From assembly GCF_036370855.1 (NCBI RefSeq), contig NC_088099.1, positions 89,653,820 through 89,717,819 of the forward strand: a stretch of DNA of 64,000 nt. The letters are read 5' to 3'. This document shows positions 26,791 to 38,865 of the stretch, one piece after another. Source of the stretch: Dromaius novaehollandiae (taxonomy: Eukaryota > Chordata > Aves > Casuariiformes > Dromaiidae). Below the pieces are notes generated by a model that worked only from the letters and a program-made list of their open reading frames with translations, was not told where the DNA came from and did not search any database. Numbering within the stretch: position 1 is the first letter of the stretch; each line of letters starts with the position of its first letter. The position numbers and the translations under genes were made by a program.

Positions 26791-29160
26791 CATGAATTTT
26801 GCTATTTGTGGCATTATCATGCATAATAAGATGTTCTAAGCCTAGTGTCAATCGTTTCATGATTTAATGACAGTTTTCAATTACTTTAACTGTTTCATTC
26901 TCAGCACCCCAATTTATTGAACTCTCTTTCTTCCAAGGTTGCTTCAGGAAGTGCTAAAAAGTCTTTCTAAGCCAGGGGAAAACTGAGCTCACTCCCGTGG
27001 GAACAGTAACAATAAACTCTTTAATGCCAGTTAGCGCCTTGCTGACTGGCTCCTGTTAGACCCTAAATTTGAGTCATAGTTGAAGAAAGCTAGATAAATG
27101 ACTGCCATCATGTCAATATCTGATAAGCTGAACTTAAGCTGGATCTCTTAAGTAAAGTCGCTATCTCTCCCATGCTTCCTTTACTGTGAACGTGAAGTGG
27201 TGGAATGAAAAAGTGTCCCTTTTGGTGTTGTTGGCCTGGGTGCAGAGAAGTGGAAGGTGTGGCTTGCTCAAGATTAATCCAGCAGTCATGCTGATATATC
27301 TTGCCAGCTAGGCCCCAAAAAATAGCAAATAAGGAAACCAGAATTATTTTCAGTGATTTTTGCTAGCTTATGCAATTTATTCAAGAAAATTAATGAAATA
27401 CATGCATATGATATAAATTGATACTGTCATTAAATGTTGTTCTTTGAGTGGCTCATGCTGTGACATCATGCTTGCTTGAATCAAATCTGTAGGAGGCATG
27501 GTCACGAAAGACCAAATTCAGTGTGGAGGTACCAGAAAAGCCTACAGGAAAAAGGAAACTCTGAAGGGAAAGTTAATCAGAAGTGTATAGGACTCAGCTC
27601 AGGCCAATGCTCTTAGGAACCATCTGAAGAGATAAAGTTTTCTCCAGTAGTATTCAGGCACAAGGAGACTGCTAGGAAAAGATGGATTTCAGAAGACACC
27701 TTCAGCCTGGCTGATGAAATCTGCAATGCCAAAGGCAAAAAGATGATACTTAAAATCAGCAGGTACATATGTACTATGAGCAGAAGGTCCCAAATCAAAA
27801 AAGGTGAGCTAAAACAGTGAGTTAGATTTGTCTCAAAGTGTCACAGCAGCAAGAGGTCACCAAAAGAGGTAAAGCTGAGAGAGGCATTAAAGATAGAGGA
27901 GCCAGGAAATGAGGGGTATGGTAAAAAACTCTGTGCCTATGATGCAAAGAGATTTAAAAAGAACATCTTCAGTTTTAGCTTCCAAGAGTATGATTTAGAT
28001 TATGTATTCTTAGCAGATGCACTCAGCCATGCTTAGAGCCGGAAAAAGTAATCCTGTGTGACACTGTATGAGGGCTGTACATCTTTTCAGCAGGCTTTAT
28101 CAGCTTGGATGAGGTGTGGTAAGTGTGGCGATAATGCTGCTCTTTCTTTTGCTGCTCGTTCACTTCTGGCCATAGCATGCAGTAGCAACACACTTCAGAA
28201 GGTGTTTGAGCTCATGCATTGTGAGTTGTAGATTGTTCTGAAGTGGTGTGAAGTTAGCAAAATGTTAGCAAGATGTCAGCAGCCTAATCACCAAGGAGGA
28301 AAGCAGTGTAATCACCAAGGAGGATTATTTAAAATCAATATTTGGCAGTAGTCAGGGTGAAGCAATAATTCCTGGTGACTTTTTGATCTATCTTAATACA
28401 CTGATGAAGTTGTTATCACCAGACATGTCAGGGAAAAAGAGCACAGTAAGGAGATTTGAAAAACATAATAAATGTTGAATTAATGTTGATAATTTGCTGC
28501 ACACAGAAAACAAGAGCATGCAGCACCTGTGAATGCTTAAAACTGAGCATTACTGTGGACAAAAGAAAACAAAAAGATTGCAGGAGTGCAGAACTATAGA
28601 GACATTAAAGGAGGTGGCAATAAATTGAAAAACACAGATGGTTTGCTATGCAAAATTTCACTATGGGGGACAAGGGCTGCTCTGAGAAAATCACAGAGAA
28701 GTTACAGCTGGCATGAATGGCCTAGAGGAAACTGGAGCTGCCGTGAAGGAACAAGCACTCTCACCAACAGCAGGCTGCTCAAGTTCAATGTGTCCTCACC
28801 CTCTTCCACGTGGTGGAGGTGTGAGGAATGGCATATGAACAACACTGCCTTTCGAGATGGAAAATCCTGTCAGAAATGAGTCATTGGGGGGGAGGTGGAG
28901 GAGTTTAGCTCAAAAGTTAAGTACGAACTCACCAATGACAAGGAAACCTAGTTATTTAGTGATATATCTTCCAAGTGACGGACTGCCAAGTTTATAAGCA
29001 TAGCAGAGGGCAGCAGGTGGAGAGGGAGGCCGTGATGAGGTGACATGACAGAATGGCACAGCCTTGATCTAATGTACTATTATTCTGAATGTAAACATTA
29101 ATCTTTCATCATTCCTTCCCTTCAGGTGCCTCGGGTTTAGGTCTCTTCTTAATCGTGTAT
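26791..29160. other. Non-coding stretch
   Basis: No supported exon. A 16-bp direct repeat (taatcaccaaggagga) occurs twice at 28285-28300 and 28309-28324, a period of 24 bp. A plus-strand frame of 97 codons (28586-28879) has no recognisable feature. A G7 run followed by a GA-rich patch lies at about 28885-28905. Confidence 0.4.
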
Positions 29161-29237
29161 GCATTTAAAGGAGAAAGGGACACTACGGTCATCCAGTTTG
29201 GTCTGTCTAACATAGGTTGTAGAATTTCTTCCAGCGG
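29161..29237 (-). repeat. CR1 3'-end fragment
   Basis: Read on the plus strand, aaaggagaaagggacact, tcatccagtttggtctgtc and taacataggttgtagaattt line up in order with the reverse complement of the sauropsid CR1 3' end ('aaGGCCAGAAGGGACCAcTatgaTCATCtAGTcTGaCCTcctgtaTAACAcAGGccaTAGAATTT'). Identity is moderate. It is a 5'-truncated old copy, which is usual for CR1. Confidence 0.65.
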
Positions 29238-32200
29238 AAAACGAAAATGAACATCCCCTGTTATTGTATATAAAAAAGTGAAAGTGTAACTCCTGTTTCA
29301 CTGGAGAATATTTATGTAGGTGCTCATATCATTTGAACTTCCCTCACTAATGAAACAGTCTTGTGTTTTAGCTGAGTCTCTGTGCTAACGCAAAGCAAGA
29401 TGCATAAAACTGGAATAGAGGCTAGCTTTAAAAATCACATTTTCTAATAACAAAGCAAAGCATTTTTACAACAGTGTACATCAAAGAACTGGCAGCTCTC
29501 CCCAATAAAAATGCTAAATACTGTGTATCTCTGTCTGGATTTATTTCTTTGGTTACCGACAGAGAATAAAAAATAATCACTAAAGGTTAAAAGGCAGGCT
29601 AGGAAGAAAGGAGATTATCTTGCCTTTAGGAGTTCCTGAATGTTCAAACTGTTTTAAAGTTACAGGATCTAATTAGTATCATTCATACTTCATATAATCC
29701 TTTGTAGATCTTCAAAAGATACTTCACTTACTGTTAGATTTCCATGCCTTTGAGAAACTTTCGGCTGTTCTGGGAAAGAAAAACTCCTGTTTATATGAAA
29801 AGGGAATTTAAAAAGCAGGGAAGAGTACCATGAACCAGCTTGAAGTCTGGTGATAGTGATAAAATTGGAAATAAAAGAAGTTGAAATAATAAAGGGTAAT
29901 AGGAAGGCAGTTGGAGAAGCAATCAAAAGCAAATGAATGCTAGTTGTGTGTAGCTCTATGTACAGTGAGTCCTTCCAAATAAGAACTGTGATATAACCAT
30001 TTATGAAATTTTACATTAGATCTGTTATCTTCCTGATCTATCTCGAAAGCCTTTTCTTTCTTTTCTAAATGGCTTAAAGGCACTATTTTCAAACATAGCC
30101 AAATGTACTAATATATCCAGTTCAGAAGATTTATGAAATGAGTTTCACTTTTTTACTCCAGTGCTGATTGAGAACAGACCCTACTACCCTGTTACTGTGA
30201 AATTATTTTATTACATTAGACCTGAGAGTCATCTGCTTTCATTCATTTCAATGACTGATGCTGATAGCATCACATTTAAAAGCACAGTGCTAAAGATAAA
30301 GCCTTTATTATGGGTATGGTTGTGTGTAAAGGAATACTTTTTATAATATCTCTCATTCTGAAAAGTGCAATCATGGCTGCAATGCTAAGAATTCTGTATA
30401 CACAATTAAAATAGTTTCTTATCTCCAAAAATTAAGTTTCCTGGAGCTTTTTAACTTGAACATCTATCTCTCTTTTGAAAATGACATCTTAAGAGTATTC
30501 AGAATTGCTGTAGGCTTCCCATCCTGCATATGGAGATCAACTCTTCATAAAGAAATCTGTTAGATGACCTGCAACATATTCAGCAGATAAACATAAAATG
30601 TTTGCTCTCATCATTGATCTTCCTGACTGGCAGATGACATGTAAACAGAATGATTCTAGTCTGATGTTTTATTATATATTTACACAAGGATGATCAAGAA
30701 GAAAGCTCCCTTTAATTAGACGTTTGGACCCTGGGGGGTCTCCTACATACTTGATTTCCCCCAGAGCAAGTCATTTAAATCCTATGAATCCTTGAAGCTT
30801 GGTAAGCCTGTTGGGCTTTGACAAGTGTCTCAGTGTCCCACAGAGGCTAAAGCAAATGCAGGTTGAATGAAGTTCTTTCTCCAAAATGTAAGCTTGTATC
30901 TACATTTCTAATTTCTTCCTCTAAGTTCAAGGAACTGTAGATAAGACATGCATAGTAAACAGCTAATGTGAGGTAAATTCAGTGAAATACAGCCTCTTTG
31001 ATATCAATTATAATAATTTCTTGACGTGTTTTTTAACATGTGTTCAAATAGCTGCAGACAAAGCAATTAAGCATTCAAGATCTCTGGGCCGCAGTCTTTT
31101 CTCATTTATACCTTTGTAAAGGGTGCTCTCAGTTCTACCATTGCAAACTTACAGAAGTTACTTAGGGCTTGCAACAATATAATAGCTGTCCCTGAATTAT
31201 TAAAACTAAAGGGCACGCTTTTTTTGACAGACAAAATATTTGGTAAATTCAGTAGCTCTTTTCTGAGAAACTAATAATTGAAAGACAGAAACAGTAAGAC
31301 TCTTCAACATGCAGAGTGCTATGTGGATGTTCACTTTAGAAAGCACTGCAGAAGTTACTCAGCACGTGACAGACGAAAAGGTGAAGAGCAGGTTGTGCAA
31401 TCTGTGCTAGTGAAGGTCTTTAAGAACAGATCAGACAAATGTGTCTCAGGTAAAATTAGGAAAGGAAAATGAAGTAGATTGCCTCTTGCTGTCTTTTCTA
31501 ACCTTATTTTTCCAGGCTATATGTGATGAAGCATTAGATCAGGCATAGTCATTGAGAATGGAGAGAAGAGAAAGTCCATAAAGAATCATACATGAACACA
31601 GAGTCTCGGGCTGTGACATCTGGGTCCCTGTACTCTGAACAGCACAGGGACAATTAGTGTTGTTCAGTTTAAGGGCACTTATCACCTGTTAAAGATTGCC
31701 ACAGTTTCCCTTAAACCATGACAGCACTGCCCACCCAAGAGTTTAGTTAAGAGCCTATGGCTCCCTAAAATGCCACCCCCTTTTAACGTCTTAAAGAATG
31801 TCTTAATTTGGAAATCATCCCAAACAGCGTGAGAGGCACAAAAGCCTGCAGGCAGTAAGGGCAGAAGGAGCAATAAAGAAGAAAATGTAGATTATTTAAA
31901 TAAAGATATTTTACTTAGAAAGAAGAGTTGTGCTCGTTTTTTCTTCCTCCTAGCTAATGTTAAGCACATGTGGTAGCCCAGTAAGTATGATTTATGCAGC
32001 AGTAAAACTTTGTGTTGATCTGGCAGTGCAGGGGATCAGGACTTTTCTTTAGCGGAGCTGATTTTAGCTCATTTCGCTGTGACAACAGTTTCTGAGCGGA
32101 CAGTTTACTCATGCCTAAATGGCTGCAGCTCAGCTCCGTGGACACCATGAATGCCAATGGCCCAAAAAGCCATCAGTGCTAACTGGGGAAGGGGAAGAGC

Positions 32201-33692
32201 GAGTGTAACTAATGCAGACAGGTGAAGGGAGTCACATCTCACCTGGGAACCAGAGAAAAGAAAAGCAAGTTGGCTGAGTTAGAAATTGGGAAAGGCGATC
32301 CTGGGCACCTCAGGACTGCACTTCTGCTCAAGAGGTAGAAGAAGCTTTTATCAGCTGCATTTTCTTCCTCTCAGTGAAGCCCTGCGAATGCTGGTGGCTT
32401 GTGGTAACCTTCTCCTGACATGGTCCTGCCAGAGGGAGGCCGAGGCTGTTGCCCTGGAGCAGCCTGAAGGAGTAAGCACACCATGAGAGAAGAGGGGTAG
32501 ACAGCAGGAAGCTTGCGTCTATCAGGTTCAGCTGTGTTACTCACTGAGAGCGTTTGAGTTGTTGGAGCTGAACTAATGATGATAACTGTTTGCTGTATTT
32601 CGATTAGACTGTTAAAACCTAACATTAGAGTTAGAAAGTAACAGTATAATCCATATCCATAAAACTTCCACAAATTAGCACTCATGTGAGCATTTGAATT
32701 TACCTCAGTGAGCTTACTTTGGATCTGCAAAATCAGCTACCTGATAGCAGCTGGCAGAATTGCACTCAAACCAAGTTACAGCCCAACAGCTTGTATGCCT
32801 CTTTACGTACCCATACGTATGGGAAGGGTGAGACAAACAACTCCTCCCTCACCTCTCCACATGAACATGGTCTCACATAAATTGAAGACTTTTGTATATG
32901 TTTGGCCCAGAGCTTTGCTGCATGTCCTTAAAGAGATGGCAGCTCCGTAAGGCCCTTGCTCAAAGCCATGTGACATCATCCTGGATCAGGTGAAGTCTAA
33001 ACTTCATCTGCATGTGTGTAATATCTGTACACAGATACGCGTATAGATGAGGCAGATATTCCTATGGTGATACACAGAGCTGCATGGGGTTGGTAAGCTG
33101 TAAATCATCTCAGGGCACTTCTCAGCCTTTTATACTGGGAAGGGGCTAAGGAGCATAACATTTAGTAAATTTGAATGACAATAATCCTTGGTTTCATACG
33201 GATTATGCCTGATATTTTACTGAATCCCTTTCCGTTGTTGAAACACTTATAAACTTCTTTTCATCTCTGAAACCTCATGAAAGATAGTGAAAGCTGGAGT
33301 CACAAACAAACACAGTGCTTTCCTTTAAGTGTGTGTGTGGAGGGGGAGTAGGAAGGTAGGGGGATGAATCAGGGAATTAAAAATTGGGGAGTCCAAATCC
33401 TTTTCTTGGAAAGCTACTGGGACAAATAGTCAATAAACATTTCAGTGAGCAAAAATGCCTATGAAGACAGGTTTTGCATGTGTTGGTTTGTCAAAGTTGA
33501 TCTTTTATGTAGATTGCCCAACATCAGTGAGGGGTAAGCTCATATCTTTCCATAAAAGGAAGCACTTTTAGGTCTCAGTTCTCCACTCAATTGCCCATTT
33601 TCATTAAACCTGTAGGCATTTAATTATCATTAAGAGAATTCAGTTGAATTTGGCTGAAACCTGTCAGTTGCAGCAAAAGTACCTAGGGTGTA

Positions 33693-33693
<1 letters not shown>
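29238..33693. other. Non-coding stretch
   Basis: No credible coding exon. An area near 30765-30790 (agagcaagtcatttaaat) could be another decayed MIR 3' half, but support is thin. The segment around 32280-32480 is locally GC-richer with overlapping short frames on both strands and no recognisable product. Confidence 0.4.
31400..31530 (+). repeat. CR1 3'-end fragment
   Basis: gtgaaggtctttaagaacag, then atcagacaaatgtgtctcagg, match the CR1 3' region ('gGAGGTcTTTAAGAACAGaTtaGACAAacatcTGTCAGGgatg'). The later block cttgctgtcttttctaacctt is much diverged. The terminal octamer repeats typical of young CR1 ('ATTCTATG') are lost. It is an old 5'-truncated copy. Confidence 0.6.
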
Positions 33694-33729
<36 letters not shown>

Positions 33730-33771
33730 CACACGTGCACGCGCGCACACACACACATACACACACACACA
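33694..33771. repeat. Compound microsatellite (CAGG)9 + (CA)n
   Basis: A perfect tetranucleotide CAGG array of nine units (33694-33730) is followed by an alternating acacgtgcacgcgcgcacac tract and then CA repeats to about 33771. The alternating purine-pyrimidine CG/CA part is a classic Z-DNA-prone sequence. The array is likely polymorphic. Confidence 0.95.
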
Positions 33772-33775
33772 GAGC

Positions 33776-33867
33776 GTGATCATATGATCACTGTCTGGTG
33801 TGATATGAATGACCTGGTATGAAAATAAAGGTGAATTGCAGAGTGAATCTGGTATGAAAACAAAGGA
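33776..33867. repeat. 16-bp palindrome and 18-bp direct repeat
   Basis: A perfect palindrome gtgatcatatgatcac at 33776-33791 abuts the microsatellite. It is followed by two near-identical 18-bp units, ctggtatgaaaataaagg (33814-33831) and ctggtatgaaaacaaagg (33849-33866), at a period of 35 bp. Confidence 0.8.
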
Positions 33868-36800
33868 CGAAGCAGGACTTGCCAGATATATGGCTATGGC
33901 TTTATTATTATCCAATTAAATATCCCATTCCCTGAGATGAACTGACATATAATGGCCCATGTTCATACTAATAAACTCTCCTAGCCTTTGAAAGAGGGTG
34001 TTTATTGGTAAAGTATGTCCACATGTAAAGTGCTTACTAGTACGTGACAATACCCTAAATGCACATAGGCATTGTTTGGGGGGGTTCTCAGCCAAAACAA
34101 TGAGACAAACCATTTTAACAGCTTAGGTGACTGAATTCCCATGATACAAATATCCTTGTCACGATTTGTTTTATTAGTGTAGATGTAGGCAGTGTTTTCC
34201 TAATATACAGGTCCCACCTTCTTCTAAGGGAACAATCTAAGGTAGTCTTTTCTTTGAAAAATTGTAGTTGCAGCAAATGTCTCCTGTTTCATGCAACTTA
34301 TTGCACTGTAAAATGTGCAGGATGCATCATTCTTACATACATAAATCCACAATTTTTCATTCAGTCTCTTTAATTTTATCAGCTTGCTTATGATGGAGCT
34401 AGTAATGCCTCATATGTGAAACTGCATAATGTAATCTGTAATTGTCAGCATCTTCTCCGACTCACTTTGTTGATGTTCTGCATTAGAAATATCTCCCTAC
34501 ATATCATACATTAGTTCAGCTGAAATGTCTGCTATTCACTGGGACTCCCCGAATGTGGAATGTGTCTTTGATAGGTGTCGAATTTCAGCCCTTGTAGATT
34601 TGTATTGCCTTCTGTGATGGTTAAGCCAGAGGCAGTTTACCTTGAACCTGACCTTTGGAGATCAGGAGCTGTTCAGCTTGTTTTATAAAACTATGGCACT
34701 CATTTCTGTAGCACACCTTTACTTCATCTGTTATTGTGCTGGCTTCCTAATGGAGTTTTTCTGTTGTTGTTGTTTTTATTGTTCATTAGAGTTTGGTTTG
34801 TCAACATGTTGATCCTCATTTACAAAGGGTGCACCTTTAGAAAATATTAAAAAAAACTTTGAGAAAAGTTGATGTGTAGGATTGAGAAAAATCAAGGAGA
34901 ATTGAGCTCAGACCTACCTAAACAGAAATGAGAGGGAATAAGTAATACAGCTCAGTCGACATTTATGCCAGTTTATACCAGCTGGGAATATTTCCTTAAA
35001 AGACAGGAGGAGTGTTTGTTTACTTATTTAACATGAGCAAGCAATGATTGTCACATCACCTTTTCATTAGGTTTTTCTAAAAAAACAGTTGCGAGTGGTA
35101 GTAATCATCTGAAACCATTTCAGAAGCTCTTGACAGAAGTGTTTTGGCACTAGTTAAAATATAGAAAGTAATAACTTAAAACACAGTGGGCCAAACTCCC
35201 AGCTGGTAAAAATTACCATTGCTCCACTGATGTCAACTACAACAATTTACACAAGGCGCTATTAGTACAGTAACACTTGGGTTCTCAAACTGTGAAGATT
35301 CGTTAATATTGTGTTGGGATTAGTCTGTACAGGTTTGATGTATTTGTTTTCCTGATTATGATGACATTCTATGCTTTATTCTTTCTCTAATAGAAAAAGA
35401 AGAAACAAGAAAAAAACAAAAAATAGAAGAAAAAAATTAAATAAAAATGGGACGTAATCACGTACTGTATACTCTTCTTCATATTCCAAGTTATTTTTGT
35501 GGCTCAAAACTGTATTAGAGAGTAATTATTCTTCCTACTAGCTAAAGAGAAACCAAATTCAATGGAAATCTATAGGAACTATTACCCTGAGAACACCAAA
35601 CACTGGCTCCCTCCCAAGGGCTGTGCAGGATGTGCAGGCTGAAGCACATCTGGGCAACTTCTTTGATGTAATCGTGAATTTTACACCCCAATCTTATGCT
35701 TTTCATCAAAACAACCTGTATCTTTATAAAGCAAGTGAAAGAAACTTGAGTTAAGGACTGATTGAGTTGAGGACTGGTTAGTGGAAGCTTTGAGAAGCAA
35801 TAAAGATGGACAGTAAAGAAAGCTAGGTATGGCTCAGTAATTGGCTGTTTTGCAGTACGTAGGCTTTCTGAAATGTATGTGCCCCTTTCTAGGAACAGTG
35901 ACATGCTTTGTAGCAGGTCCATCCATTCTCTGAAACATGCCTATAGCTTTCTGCTGGCACCACCGACAGCCTAGGGGGATTCAGGGCCACTGAAGGCAGA
36001 ATTCACAAAATATTTGGGGACTGCTTCCTTGCTATTCCCTTCCTGAACTCTTATTAAGTGGGACCTATATTTAAAAAAGTATCAGAGGATATGGCAGTGT
36101 AGTGATGAAGTCGCTACACTATGAAGTCACATATACTGCAGTCACGTATATGTTGCTGTAAAGGGTGCTCACTTGTGGAGTTTCTGTTGCTTTTGAACGT
36201 TTTGGGTGAAGCCTTGGCTCTGCTGAAGGTAGCAGAGTTTCCTTGTAGGTGTCAGCAGAATCACGATTTTACCCCTTGGTTTATGTGGTATCTGTATTGT
36301 GCAATACTATCACCTTAAATCTTTTCTTATATGCTATTAATACTATATGTGATCCCAAAGGGTCAAAACAAGCTAAAGATGATGATGGCCTCTTTTGGTT
36401 TGAGATATGAACTTTTACAAACATTTTTACATTTATTTTTAATGAATAAACACAGTTAAATGAAATTTTTAAAACTTGTCTCCAGTGGATGCTAGTGAAG
36501 CTGTGTAAGACTTCAGATTTTGGCTGAGTTTTGATAATGCAGATTATATAAGAAATGCATTTATCTTTGTACTGAAATAGTATAAAGCTTAATCAATGGT
36601 ATGCCTCTCCTTACAACAGCCTTGTCCCTTGAGACAGGATACATAAGAAGCTTTGTAAATGATATTTCATTTGACCAAGACAGGACATTCATCCTCCTGA
36701 AATATATTCTGTTGGAAAGAAAATGATGAATTAAACAGAATATATGCACACTTGCTACCTCTGTTATTAGTGCATAGCTGGGATACTCCATCATCTCCAC

Positions 36801-37207
36801 TTTTTTACAGGAGGTAGGAATGGGTGGAGCCCCCCACAGCATATTTCTGATTTGCAAAGACAACTTAATAAACTGTTCTGCTGTTCTGCCTTTTTTTCCC
36901 TTCTGAACCTGTTAGTGAGCTAGTGCTATCCCTTAGGCTAACAAGTAACGTACAGGAGAAATGCTGTCTAAAGCATTTCAGCTCTTTCCTGAAGGAAATT
37001 AGCACGTATGCACACAAGTATGTTTCTGTGTGACAATCAATATATTACTCCTGTTTTAGGTAAAGAATATTTCCAGGTGCTTTACAACCCCTACCCAGAG
37101 TGGGTAGTTAGTGGTGACAGAAGATAACAGCTTTGTTATACATTGCTTGGAGAGCCAGGCAGCCTGGTAAATTCTGTAAGGAGGTTTTGGAATAATCAAA
37201 GTGTCTC
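33868..37207. other. Non-coding stretch
   Basis: No supported exon. Two old repeat-like motifs in inverted orientation lie at 34959-34990 (gccagtttataccagctggg) and 35188-35258 (gccaaactcccagctggt, then gctccactgatgtcaact). They resemble a widespread palindromic amniote repeat in which 'CAGCTGGTGTAAAT' and 'TAGCTCCATTGACTTCAATGG' occur. An A-rich tract lies at about 35392-35445. Confidence 0.4.
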
Positions 37208-37771
37208 TCAGTCTGGACCGGGGCAAACTGTCACTGGGAAGAGCAAAAGGTGGAGAAAGCGAGGGATCAAGGTGGCTTGGGGAGGAGCAGGCTTGGCATA
37301 ATAGAGGGATAAGTGGATAAAAAGGGGAGGGGGGTGATAACTTGCTGGATGTATAACTTGCCTGAGAAGCGTCTGCTGGCTAGGCATGTTGGACACGGAC
37401 GGCACCGGTGTGTTCCTGCTCGCTGACGCGGGGCTGGCAGCAGTCCGTAACGCAGCCCTGGCCTGAATGCCTTTAGCCATCTGGTGCTTGCTGGCTTTGT
37501 AATCGTAGATCGCACCAAGAGACAGAAGTACTGCGTTTACAGATGAAACAATTGACAATAGTGGCTTTTTGCACAGGAATGCAAAAATCAGAGACCATAG
37601 TTTCTTTCCTCTGACAGACTCCTCCAGTCCCATCTGGCGCTGTGTGTGCTCTGATTGAACCCATATACCATTAGAGGCAGTCACACATGCTAACAGTTGC
37701 TCTAGCTTGTGATCCAAATACAACTGGCAAAATCTTTCCTGAATGGTAACTTTGCTCTGCTTGAATGTCAT
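37208..37771 (-). CDS. Unrecognised 187-codon ORF; possible exon
   Basis: This is the longest open frame in the window, and I do not recognise the product. The predicted protein starts with a polar segment (residues 1-57), then two hydrophobic stretches (about 59-67 and 71-88) that could form one membrane segment or hairpin, then a basic, Ala/Ser-rich tail. A sequence reading CAG|GCAAGT on the minus strand at 37364-37356 fits a GC-AG type 5' splice site and would end an exon at codon 137, so the frame beyond it may be intronic. No polypyrimidine tract precedes the ATG, whose -3 base is A. The 3' part of the frame overlaps a local GC- and CpG-richer patch (37370-37520) that can sustain chance ORFs, and shorter frames overlap it in other registers. 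It may equally be a long non-coding RNA exon or noise. Confidence 0.2.
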   Translation of the reverse strand: MTFKQSKVTIQERFCQLYLDHKLEQLLACVTASNGIWVQSEHTQRQMGLEESVRGKKLWSLIFAFLCKKPLLSIVSSVNAVLLSLGAIYDYKASKHQMAKGIQARAALRTAASPASASRNTPVPSVSNMPSQQTLLRQVIHPASYHPPPLFIHLSLYYAKPAPPQATLIPRFLHLLLFPVTVCPGPD

Positions 37772-38769
37772 CTTCTATTTATCTGCCTGCATCTGAAGGC
37801 TCTTTTTACCCCCCCTTCTGTTTTTAAATATGTATTTTTCATAGTGATTGCATGATTTGTTTAATTGCAGATGAGAGTTAAGTAGAAATTTCTCAATTTG
37901 TAGACTTTTTAAGTGAATTACTTATTACATTGTTTCATTATATTATGGAAGGATTTAAGCTGTTTCCAGGAATCCTACAACTTAAGTGATTGTCCTTTGA
38001 TGAGAGAGAGAGGGAAAAAAAGCAAAAAAAGCACATTTTCTTTTCCTTTAATTTCTATCTAGATTACAGTTTCACAGATTTTAACAAAACTTCTGGTATC
38101 TTCAGATGTACTTCTTCATCTTAATCATTACTGTGTGCATGACTTGGGTAACAAATCAGTTTAATTTCTGTAATATTTATTCAGTCCTAAGTAAAAAGCC
38201 AGATGTAATACAAATGCTTTGCAGGATAATCTATTATCCTGCAAACTCTTCCTGCTATCAATGAATAAGGATTTTCATATTGCTACTTGTATGTCACTTC
38301 CTGATGAGCTGCCGGTACACTGAAGATCCTGATCTATGACTCCTACTTACGATTAGCCCATTTGTCTCATATGAAAAAGGACTGAAAATGTCTCACCGAT
38401 TTTTATTAACTTTTCTTCTTCTTAACTGTAAGCAACTTTTGTTATCCTTTTTTCTTCCCCTTCCTATTCCTCCACATCTAGCTATCGATTTATAACTACT
38501 TCAGGGCCACTGTTTCTCAGAATATGTAACAGTGGGTGGTGTTTAATCAAAATGTAAATAATAAAGGTGGTAAAGGCTTCAAAATCAAGTTTTCTTGATA
38601 AAAGCCAGGTGAAGCGATCTGTCATGGCACACTACAAAAAGTAGCAGTTCTGCCATTTGGACCTTCAATCAAGGTTGCACCGTCTCCTGTATCTGTGTAG
38701 AGAAGAGGGCTTCTCCTGCAGCTGCAATGCTAACCCAGGACCTGGTAGACTAGTACTCACCTATCCACT
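37772..38769. other. Non-coding stretch
   Basis: AT-rich unique DNA. It contains a striking inverted repeat at 38218-38245, listed separately. No ORF or other feature is supported. Confidence 0.45.
38218..38245. repeat. Perfect 13-bp inverted repeat, 2-base loop
   Basis: Arms tttgcaggataat (38218-38230) and attatcctgcaaa (38233-38245) are perfectly complementary and separated by ct. The symmetry is unusual for random AT-rich DNA. It could be a dimeric transcription factor site, the remnant end of a palindromic transposon, or a recent local templated mutation. Its role is unknown. Confidence 0.85.
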
Positions 38770-38865
38770 TGACTGATGCTGCTGGGGTGACCTTGAGGAA
38801 ATCACCTGACCATTCTGTTCCCTTGTTCTTTATTTATGAAAAAAAGGAGGATAAGTGGGAAAGCT
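38770..38865 (+). repeat. MIR-type SINE fragment (3' half)
   Basis: gggtgaccttgaggaaatca, then cctgaccattctgttccctt and atgaaaaaaaggaggataag follow the MIR 3' half in order ('gTGACCTTGgGcAAaTCAC..aCC.cTCTGt.CC', 'ATcTgtaAAAtGGGGATAA'). It is diverged, lacks the tRNA-like head, and is inactive. Confidence 0.6.

Noticed and set aside
35542..35922. 126-codon minus-strand frame
   Set aside because: No recognisable domain, no supporting splice signals, composition same as the surroundings.
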